Made by a program: the position numbers and the translations under genes | NCBI GenBank assembly: GCA_949127925.1 | Contig: CASBQX010000098.1 | Span: 1-11,634 of the forward strand | Reading direction: 5' to 3' | From: Synechococcales cyanobacterium PMM_0002 | GTDB lineage: Bacteria; Cyanobacteriota; Cyanobacteriia; Elainellales; Elainellaceae | DNA: 11,634 bases | The notes under the pieces: model-generated | Databases searched by the model: none | Told to the model about the DNA's origin: nothing | Seen by the model: the letters and a program-made list of their open reading frames with translations, nothing else | In this document: piece by piece, positions 5,425-11,634 of the stretch | Layout: every line of letters begins with the position of its first letter | Numbering within the stretch: the first letter of the stretch is position 1

Positions 5425-7953
5425 TTACGCAAATGTTTCTGCGGTTTGGAAGCTGGTCACGACATCAGTGCGAGTGAACACGCTGGGACTGACGCCAAGG
5501 GCGATCGCCAGCACATCGGCTTTATTGCCCCGACCGACGCTGATCACCGTGTTCTGACCGTCGGATCTAAAGCTCAGCTTTTTGAACGGAATCTCGCTCA
5601 GACCCAGTTTGTCGATGCCGTTTTTGTAGTCCGCAATCTCGTCATAGCCAGCACCACGCTCTAGAACGAACACATCCGCACCAGCCTTGCCCTTAACGCG
5701 ATCGAACCCAGCACCACTGAAGAAGGTGTCATCTCCGGTGGCTCCGATCAGAATATCGTTGCCCCGGCCGCCGTCGAGCAAATCGTTACCGCCCTTGCCG
5801 TTGATCGTATCGGCACCGCCCAACCCAGTGATTTTGTCGCCGCCAAACTTACCCCGCAGCCGATTGGCACCCGAGCCGCCCTGCAACGTCAGCCCGAATA
5901 CGTTATCGCCACGATTGGCTAGGTTCTGAATCCGGCGATCGCGCGCTGGCCCCACATCTGCCGTCGTAAAATCGCCAGTCGCCGCCAAATATTCAGCAAA
6001 GGCATCTTGCTCACTGCCCGGAACGGCGAAGGTTGCGGCTCCAGCAGCTAGAGCTACAGCGCCGTCAATTCTGCCATTGCGGTTTAGATCAATAGTTGTT
6101 TCACCCTGCAAGTCCACCCGGTTTGCCAACGTTGGGTTTTCTCGAATGAATCGAAAGAAGGGATAGCCGTCGCCGCTGCTATCGAGCGAGAGACCCAGCG
6201 AGAAGTTGAGAGCAATTAGGCGGAATGTCCGGTTAGGATCGCCAACGACCTGACCGTTCTGCACCAAAATGTCGCTAAAGTTGCCACTGGCATCTGTGAT
6301 GCTGAGCGATTGAATTCGGCTCCCCGCTGTGGTGACCGAACCGTCTGTCGCCAATAGCTGGGCTGTTTGAGTTGGATCAAAACTAAACGAAATGCCGCCG
6401 ACTTGAGGAAATGCACCAGGGGTGGCTCCGGGTCTAACGCCAGAAACACCGTGCTCTAATACTTCTTTCAGCTGGGACGCCGTGATGGTCAGTAGGCTCA
6501 AGCCGTTGTTAAACCGCAGCGAGTTTTCTACATCGAGCTGAGACAAATCGCCTGCTAGCTTATTGGCTGAAGGGTTGGCCAAAGTCGGTAACTTTTCAAC
6601 TTGACTAGGGTCAGTTGCTCCCGCTGCTGCCGCTACCGCGCCAATATTGTCGCGAATGCCGCCGCCGTTTTTGAGTGAAATCACTACTGTGGAGTCAACT
6701 TGCTTACCAACAAACAAATTGGCATCGGCTGTCAGGTTGCCCAAGTTTGTTTCTTGAGTGCGAACGTCGTCGCGGGTGCCGTTCAAGAACACCGTCGATC
6801 TACCAAAAATGGTTGCATCTTTGGTATTGACAATCGTCTTGAGTCTGGTCAATAGATCGACGACTTCTGGGTCGGGAGTGCCAGGATTCGTGGCAATTAG
6901 AGCCGCAACGCTAGCCGCATCCGTCGCATAGGCTCCATTAATATTGGGGTCGAGTTTGGTCAGGTCGATGTTGCCATTGTCATCAAATTCTGCCACCAAA
7001 CGCCCGACATAGTTCCAGTTGGCAGCCGTGTTGACCACCAGCACAGGCCCGGTCGGGGAGGTTTCAATAATGGGATAGGAAATGCCAGCTGCCGCTGTGT
7101 CACCGGGGCTGATGGTGTCTGTGCTGTCGGCCAGCAGCGTGTGAGAACCACCCGCAATAATCACGTCTACGTTTCTCAGCCGCTTTGCCAATTCACGTTC
7201 AATGTTGAGCTGCTGCATGTGTGCCAGCAGCACCACTTTGTTAATCCCCGTGCTGACCAGAGCATCCACACTGAGCTGAATTTGCGCCGCTAGCGCGTCC
7301 AGTTGGGCAGATGTGGGGGTGGGCGCAAACGGGGAAGGGCTGATGCCAACGTTAGCGCCAGGGGATGAGATGCTAGCTAAGGTGGGAGTCGTTGCACCCA
7401 CCACACCCACTTGCTGCCCGCCGACGGTTAGCACTGTGCTTTTGGCAATAGTTTTAGGCAGAGGAGCCTGTCCGTCGGCAACCACCAAGTCTTGCAAGAC
7501 AAATTCTTGAGCAGGGGTGCCATCGTCCGCAGGGTTAGGGTCAGTAAAGGTAAGGTTGCTGCTGAGGTAGGGGAAGGTCGTCCCTCGGTAGGCACCGCTA
7601 GAGCGAATCAGCGACACCACGGTAGATTCGCCCAAGTCAAATTCGTGATTACCAAAAGCTGCTGCTTGGAACCCAATTTGGTTCATGATCTCGATATCCA
7701 CTCGGCCTACCCCTTCTTGGAAGGTGTAGTTGTCGCCGGGAGTGACCGAGGAAGTGGTTTTGCGGAGGGTGCGATCGCTTCCGGCTGAGAAGAACGGCCC
7801 TGGAATGTAGTTATCTCCAGACGAAAGAATCAGCGTGTTGGCGTAGTCGTCGCGCAGGGCATTGACGACTGTGGAAAAGTTGATCGCGTCGTCGAGGGCA
7901 GGGATACCGCTCTCCAGATCGGAGGCGTGAAGCAGTTGCAGTTGAAAAACCAT
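5425..7953 (-). CDS. Extracellular metallophosphoesterase / 5'-nucleotidase with RTX calcium-binding repeats
   Basis: This is a predicted secreted phosphatase or 5'-nucleotidase of the UshA type, releasing phosphate from organic esters. In the 842 residues, the N-terminal metallophosphoesterase domain shows LLHASD (D12), SGDN (D47), GNHEFDLG (102-109), H245 and GGSH (H271). A 5'-nucleotidase C-terminal domain spans about 380-620, with NLGNLTADANL (403-413) and NGGGIR (429-434). An EF-hand-like loop, DLNRNGRID, lies at 622-630. RTX nonapeptides (GGxGxDxLx type) fill about 703-760. There is no N-terminal signal peptide. RTX repeats plus a polar C-terminal tail point to type I secretion. The first metal motif is D-L-E, not D-x-H, which I recall as normal for this subgroup. 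ATG 7953 gives the family N-terminus. A Pho box lies upstream, so induction in phosphate starvation is likely. Substrate is not known; phosphodiesters or nucleotides are possible. Confidence 0.88.
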   Translation of the reverse strand: MVFQLQLLHASDLESGIPALDDAINFSTVVNALRDDYANTLILSSGDNYIPGPFFSAGSDRTLRKTTSSVTPGDNYTFQEGVGRVDIEIMNQIGFQAAAFGNHEFDLGESTVVSLIRSSGAYRGTTFPYLSSNLTFTDPNPADDGTPAQEFVLQDLVVADGQAPLPKTIAKSTVLTVGGQQVGVVGATTPTLASISSPGANVGISPSPFAPTPTSAQLDALAAQIQLSVDALVSTGINKVVLLAHMQQLNIERELAKRLRNVDVIIAGGSHTLLADSTDTISPGDTAAAGISYPIIETSPTGPVLVVNTAANWNYVGRLVAEFDDNGNIDLTKLDPNINGAYATDAASVAALIATNPGTPDPEVVDLLTRLKTIVNTKDATIFGRSTVFLNGTRDDVRTQETNLGNLTADANLFVGKQVDSTVVISLKNGGGIRDNIGAVAAAAGATDPSQVEKLPTLANPSANKLAGDLSQLDVENSLRFNNGLSLLTITASQLKEVLEHGVSGVRPGATPGAFPQVGGISFSFDPTQTAQLLATDGSVTTAGSRIQSLSITDASGNFSDILVQNGQVVGDPNRTFRLIALNFSLGLSLDSSGDGYPFFRFIRENPTLANRVDLQGETTIDLNRNGRIDGAVALAAGAATFAVPGSEQDAFAEYLAATGDFTTADVGPARDRRIQNLANRGDNVFGLTLQGGSGANRLRGKFGGDKITGLGGADTINGKGGNDLLDGGRGNDILIGATGDDTFFSGAGFDRVKGKAGADVFVLERGAGYDEIADYKNGIDKLGLSEIPFKKLSFRSDGQNTVISVGRGNKADVLAIALGVSPSVFTRTDVVTSFQTAETFA

Positions 7954-8017
7954 AGAATTTGCCGAGATACCTGAAAGGTCAAAACGTCATAGGAGCCTTC
8001 TAAAAACTCCCATAGAG

Positions 8018-8078
8018 ACGTTAAGAGCTTCTAATCGTTGCATTAAGCCCGATTAAGTCTGAATTAAGCCCGATTAAG
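8018..8078 (-). promoter_or_regulatory. Pho box (SphR/PhoB-type operator) upstream of the phosphoesterase
   Basis: On the minus strand, CTTAATCG, CTTAATTC, CTTAATCG and CTTAATGC begin at 8078, 8068, 8057 and 8047. A fifth element, CTTAACGT, begins at 8025. Steps are 10, 11, 10 and 22 bp, so all lie on one face of the helix. The known cyanobacterial Pho box is direct repeats of PyTTAAPyPy(T/A) at 11-bp steps; the first three units fit its first seven positions. The array reads in the direction of the phosphoesterase gene, and its last element is 64 bp from the ATG. Underlying it is a 21-bp tandem duplication (8042-8062 and 8063-8083) with one mismatch. Binding is inferred. Confidence 0.7.
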
Positions 8079-8101
8079 GCTGAAGTCTCTGGCGATCGCG
8101 T

Positions 8102-8137
8102 GATTGTAGAGCCGCGATTAATCGCGGCTCTACAATC
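8102..8137. repeat. Perfect 36-bp palindrome
   Basis: Each 18-bp arm is GATTGTAGAGCCGCGATT or its exact reverse complement, with no spacer; the centre is between 8119 and 8120. The ends TGTAGAG/CTCTACA resemble the repeats at 5308-5394, suggesting one dispersed family of cyanobacterial palindromes. It sits between the Pho box and the mutS2 start, 78 bp before that start. It could form a cruciform or RNA hairpin and may separate the two divergent promoters. It has no T run, so intrinsic termination is unlikely. Confidence 0.9.
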
Positions 8138-8215
8138 GCATTCCGATGGAACCCGGCATTTTTGAAGCAGGTGTCCGATAATTAAAATAAGATTGATAGC
8201 CAATTCCTAACCACG

Positions 8216-10750
8216 TTGATTCAAGCCGAAACCTTAGAACTACTAGAGTGGCCGCGTCTGTGCCAACACCTGGCAACCTTTACGGCAACCAAGCTGGGTG
8301 CGATCGCCGCTCGACAGCTGCCAATTCCCCAACTCCAGGCAGATAGCCTCAAGCTGTTGGCTCAAACCAAAGAGGTCTACCAGCTTGAGAACGCCCTGCC
8401 CAACAGCCTCAACTTTGACGGCATTCAAGATATTGGTGATGCGCTTGAGCGGGCGGCTTTGCAAGGGATTTTGATGGGAGACGAGCTGCTGGCGATCGCC
8501 ACCACGCTTTCGGGTGCCCGCAATCTGCGCCGCACCATCGACGCCCAGCCCCAGCTCACTGTGCTGAATCAGCTAGTAGCCGAGCTGCGCACCTATCCCG
8601 AACTGGAGCAAGAAATTCACCGCTGCATTGACGAGCGCGGCAAGGTGATGGATCGCGCTAGCCTCAAACTAGCCGAGATTCGAGTCAAGCTCAAACAACA
8701 GCGCGATCGGATCTATCAAATGCTGCAAAATATTTTGCAGCGCCATGGCAATGCGGTACAAGAATCGCTGATTACCCAACGGGGCGATCGCTTTGTGATC
8801 CCCGTCAAATCATCCCATCGCGATATCATTGCTGGCATCGTCCACGACACCTCCACCAGCGGCCTGACTCTGTACATCGAACCGCACTCGATTGTGGGAC
8901 TGGGGAACCAAATGCGGCAGTGGCTCAAACAAGAGCAGGTGGAAGAAGAGGCCGTCCGGCGCAGGTTGACGGAACAGGTGGGAGAGGTCAAACCCGATCT
9001 GGAACGACTGTTGGCGATCGCCACCACCCTAGACCTAGCCGCCGCCCGCGCCCGCTATTCGTTTTGGCTGGGGGGCAACCCACCGCGCTTTGTCGAATTT
9101 GCTGCCCCTGGCCAACCGTCCAATTCCTCTGCCCACGAGCATTCTGACTCTAAACCCGCCCCGATCGTTCTCCGTCAGCTGCGCCACCCACTGCTGGTCT
9201 GGCAACAGCAGCACGAGCAAGGCACGCCCGTTGTCCCAGTAGACTTGCTGATTCAACCTCGGATTCGGGTCGTAGCGATTACCGGACCCAATACCGGCGG
9301 TAAAACCGTGACGCTCAAAACCCTGGGACTGGCGGCGCTGATGGCCAAAGTGGGATTATTCGTCCCCGCCCGCGAACCCGTAGAAATGCCCTGGTTCGAT
9401 CAAATTCTGGCGGATATTGGCGATGAACAATCCTTGCAGCAAAGCCTTTCGACATTTTCAGGCCATATTCGGCGAATTAGTCGAATTTTGGCAGCGTTGG
9501 GCAGCACCCAGGCAGCAGAAACCGAGGCGCAGAGCCTAGAGGCTTCACCGGGTTCCCCAGTGCCATCTTCTCTAGTCTTGCTAGACGAAGTTGGAGCTGG
9601 AACCGACCCCTCCGAAGGCAGCGCCCTAGCGATCGCCCTACTGCGCCACCTAGCCGACCACGCCACGCTAACCGTGGCCACCACCCACTTTGGCGAACTC
9701 AAGGCGCTGAAATATCAAGACGATCGCTTTGAAAATGCCTCGGTAGAGTTTGACGATGTGTCGATGTCGCCCACCTATCGGCTACTGTGGGGCATTCCGG
9801 GTCGCTCGAATGCGCTGGCGATCGCCCGACGCTTGGGCTTAGATCCAGACATCTTAGATGAAGCCCAAACCCATGTCGGTGCCAGTTCTAGTGAAGAAGT
9901 GAACCAGGTAATTGCGGGCTTAGAAGATCAGCGGCGGCAGCAAGAAGCCAAAGCCAAAACCGCAGAACAACTGGTGCAGCAGGCCGAACGTCTCTATCGC
10001 GAGGTGTCGGGCAAAGCCACGATGCTGCAACAGCGCGAACGCGACCTGCAACAGCAGCAAGAACAGGCCGTCCAGCAGGCGATCGCCCAAGCCCGCACAG
10101 AAATTGCTCGGGTGATTCGCCAGCTCCAGCAAGGCCCCGTCACCGCCCAAGATGCCCAGCAGGCCACCGAAACCCTAAATGCGATCGCCGAACGTCAGCT
10201 CCCGTCCCGTAAACAGCCCGCCAAACCCAAGCCTGGATTTCGCCCCCAGGTGGGCGATCGCATCCGCATTCCTCGCCTAGGTCAAACCGCTGAAGTGCTG
10301 ACTAGCCCAACTGAAGACGGCGAACTGACGGTACGCTTTGGCCTAATGAAAATGAGTGTTTCTCTAGTCGATGTGGAGTCGCTGCAAGGAGAAAAGGCTG
10401 AAGTTACAGCCAAAGGACAGAAATCGGCAGGCAAACAGGGAACCGCAGACGGGGAACGATCGCGGGCGGCAACCCCCGAACCCGAACCGGTGGCTCAAGC
10501 TCCCACCATTCGCACCTCCAAAAACACCTTCGATATTCGGGGCAGCCGCGTTGCCGATGCCGAAGTGGAACTAGAACGGGCGATCGCCGCTGCCCAGCCC
10601 GGTGCCATTTGGATAATCCACGGCCACGGCACGGGCAAACTGCGGCAAGGCGTCCAAGAATTCCTCAAGCGGCATCCCCAAGTCGAACGCTTCGAAGCCG
10701 CCGACCAATCCGATGGCGGCACAGGTGTCACAGTAGCCTACATTCAGTAG
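8216..10750 (+). CDS. mutS2: MutS2 ATPase with C-terminal Smr domain
   Basis: MutS2 proteins are DNA- or ribosome-acting relatives of mismatch-repair MutS. They suppress recombination in some bacteria, and in Bacillus subtilis act on collided ribosomes. The 844-residue protein has a core and clamp region (1-300) and the ATPase with Walker A GPNTGGKT (357-364). Walker B follows as LVLLDEVGAGTDPSEG (D457, E458). A Gln-rich coiled coil lies at about 560-660, a KOW-like segment at about 674-724, and the Smr domain at about 771-844 with FDIRGSR and HGHGTGKLR (802-810). It has no mismatch-recognition domain I, as normal for MutS2. Cyanobacteria-like inserts occur before Walker B (about 434-453) and before Smr. 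The start must be TTG 8216: it gives the expected MIQAETLELLEW N-terminus, no ATG or GTG is available, and an in-frame stop lies at 8183-8185. No Shine-Dalgarno is seen. It is convergent with the cyclase gene, 34 bp away. Confidence 0.95.
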   Translation: MIQAETLELLEWPRLCQHLATFTATKLGAIAARQLPIPQLQADSLKLLAQTKEVYQLENALPNSLNFDGIQDIGDALERAALQGILMGDELLAIATTLSGARNLRRTIDAQPQLTVLNQLVAELRTYPELEQEIHRCIDERGKVMDRASLKLAEIRVKLKQQRDRIYQMLQNILQRHGNAVQESLITQRGDRFVIPVKSSHRDIIAGIVHDTSTSGLTLYIEPHSIVGLGNQMRQWLKQEQVEEEAVRRRLTEQVGEVKPDLERLLAIATTLDLAAARARYSFWLGGNPPRFVEFAAPGQPSNSSAHEHSDSKPAPIVLRQLRHPLLVWQQQHEQGTPVVPVDLLIQPRIRVVAITGPNTGGKTVTLKTLGLAALMAKVGLFVPAREPVEMPWFDQILADIGDEQSLQQSLSTFSGHIRRISRILAALGSTQAAETEAQSLEASPGSPVPSSLVLLDEVGAGTDPSEGSALAIALLRHLADHATLTVATTHFGELKALKYQDDRFENASVEFDDVSMSPTYRLLWGIPGRSNALAIARRLGLDPDILDEAQTHVGASSSEEVNQVIAGLEDQRRQQEAKAKTAEQLVQQAERLYREVSGKATMLQQRERDLQQQQEQAVQQAIAQARTEIARVIRQLQQGPVTAQDAQQATETLNAIAERQLPSRKQPAKPKPGFRPQVGDRIRIPRLGQTAEVLTSPTEDGELTVRFGLMKMSVSLVDVESLQGEKAEVTAKGQKSAGKQGTADGERSRAATPEPEPVAQAPTIRTSKNTFDIRGSRVADAEVELERAIAAAQPGAIWIIHGHGTGKLRQGVQEFLKRHPQVERFEAADQSDGGTGVTVAYIQ

Positions 10751-10784
10751 TATCCTACCGCCGCGCAGCAGCAAGCTACATCCG

Positions 10785-11634
10785 TCATCCTCCATCCTCG
10801 TCCTCGTTGTTCACCGCACAATTGCGACCTCGCACCTTGGCCCTGAGCAGATTCCTGTCAGCTCGGCGCAGCAGACTAATCCCACGGGGGTCATCATAGG
10901 GCAGCAGGGCAGCGACCCCAGCACTGATCGTAATATGGAGGTCGAGAGTATCGCTGATGGTAAAGGGTCGATCACTAATTAGACGGCAAATCCGATTGGC
11001 GATCGCCTCCGCCTCCTGTGACGCTGTATCGCTGAGCAATACGACAAACTCCTCGCCCCCATAGCGAAAGGGGGTGTCATAGAACCGCAGGTTATGGCGC
11101 AAACGAGCCGCAATCACCTCTAGAGCGCGATCGCCAATGAGGTGCCCGTAGGTATCGTTGATCCGCTTAAAGAAATCTACGTCCAGCATCAGCAGACTAA
11201 TGGGTGTCCCGCGTGCCCGCGCACTGTGGATTTGGCGAGGCAGTTCCCACTCCAGGGCACGACGGTTATTCAGTTCGGTCAGCGGATCTGAAAGGGCGAT
11301 CGCCGACAGGACATCGTTGGCTCGCATTAGATCACGATGCGTTTGTACCCGCTGCAAGCCAACCCCTACCTGCGCGACCAAAAACTGTTGCTGTGCTAGA
11401 ACAAAATCTGGATCGACCCCAGTCCCAACTATGGGAAAAGAGGACAGATATAGACAAATATATGCATCTGCACCCGCCTCTAGCATATTGGTTTTAACCG
11501 TCAGCTCTGACTGCCACAGTTGCCACAGCGCAGACGCATCTTTCACTGGATGCGAATCCACGACAATGCAATAAATCCAGGCGATCTGCGTCTGCGATTT
11601 TATTTGTTGACATAAGTCTAAACAGCCTGCTTGG
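10785..11634 (-). CDS. Diguanylate cyclase with N-terminal receiver-like domain, 5' end outside the window
   Basis: GGDEF-domain cyclases make the second messenger cyclic di-GMP from two GTP. The C-terminal domain has DPLTELNNRRAL, DVDFFKRINDTYGH and the signature RYGGEEF (bases 11046-11060 encode GGEEF), so it should be active. RFYD, five residues before GGEEF, is the inhibitory I-site RxxD, implying product inhibition. The frame stays open through the window edge at 11634 with no stop, so the GTG at 11561 is probably not the start. The visible N-terminal 100 or so residues, including CQQIKSQ and LEAGADAYICL, resemble the end of a response-regulator receiver domain. The usual Lys-Pro after that motif is replaced by YLSSFP. 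The phospho-acceptor Asp is beyond the window. A GGDEF protein with another sensor domain is the alternative. Confidence 0.88.
   Translation of the reverse strand, partial: QAGCLDLCQQIKSQTQIAWIYCIVVDSHPVKDASALWQLWQSELTVKTNMLEAGADAYICLYLSSFPIVGTGVDPDFVLAQQQFLVAQVGVGLQRVQTHRDLMRANDVLSAIALSDPLTELNNRRALEWELPRQIHSARARGTPISLLMLDVDFFKRINDTYGHLIGDRALEVIAARLRHNLRFYDTPFRYGGEEFVVLLSDTASQEAEAIANRICRLISDRPFTISDTLDLHITISAGVAALLPYDDPRGISLLRRADRNLLRAKVRGRNCAVNNEDEDGG

Noticed and set aside
5366..5557. Plus-strand open frame running out of the repeat cluster into the phosphoesterase gene
   Set aside because: It is antisense to the RTX protein's C-terminus, starts inside a palindrome and has no recognisable motif.
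11158..11574. 138-residue plus-strand open frame
   Set aside because: It lies wholly antisense to the GGDEF gene and its composition (Arg, Ser and Cys rich) is typical of an antisense shadow.

Overview
The window looks like chromosomal DNA from a cyanobacterium, probably filamentous or of the Leptolyngbya type. The octamer GCGATCGC (HIP1) occurs more than twenty times in 11.6 kb. The gene content is also cyanobacterial: an acyl-lipid delta-12 desaturase, a homogentisate phytyltransferase for tocopherol synthesis, a fused double PTPS-domain protein, and MutS2. No database search was run; family names rest on recognised motifs and remembered homologues.

Layout. Bases 1-470 are non-coding. They hold a small IS630-type transposase remnant, a short direct repeat, and the leader of desA with two competing hairpins. 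desA (471-1511, +) ends at a clean intrinsic terminator. Bases 1577-1980 hold gene remains: a RelE/ParE-like toxin fragment (-) and the 5' end of a Rieske-protein gene (+), with an 11-bp inverted repeat between them. Next comes a minus-strand pair, homogentisate phytyltransferase (2909-3907) followed by a membrane-anchored VanY-type D,D-carboxypeptidase (2017-2838). Divergent from these are a small basic protein with a duplicated motif (4066-4206) and the double PTPS/QueD-family protein (4326-5195). A cluster of tandem and inverted repeats (5209-5400) separates the PTPS gene from the convergent minus-strand gene for a large extracellular phosphoesterase with RTX repeats (5425-7953). mutS2 (8216-10750, +) is divergent from the phosphoesterase. 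It converges on a diguanylate cyclase gene (10785-11634, -) whose 5' end lies outside the window.

The most informative regulatory signal is in the 262-bp gap between the phosphoesterase and mutS2. Reading towards the phosphoesterase, CTTAAT occurs four times at 10-11 bp steps, and a fifth CTTAAC lies exactly 22 bp further on. This is the layout of a cyanobacterial Pho box (SphR/PhoB site), and it sits upstream of a secreted phosphatase or 5'-nucleotidase. The simplest reading is a phosphate-starvation gene that releases phosphate from organic phosphate outside the cell. A perfect 36-bp palindrome lies next to the box.

I see no tRNA, rRNA, CRISPR array, intact insertion sequence or phage module. 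Most of the window is ordinary housekeeping. The points worth a second look are the Pho box, the PTPS domain 1 active site, the small repeat protein, the palindromes and the pseudogene strip.
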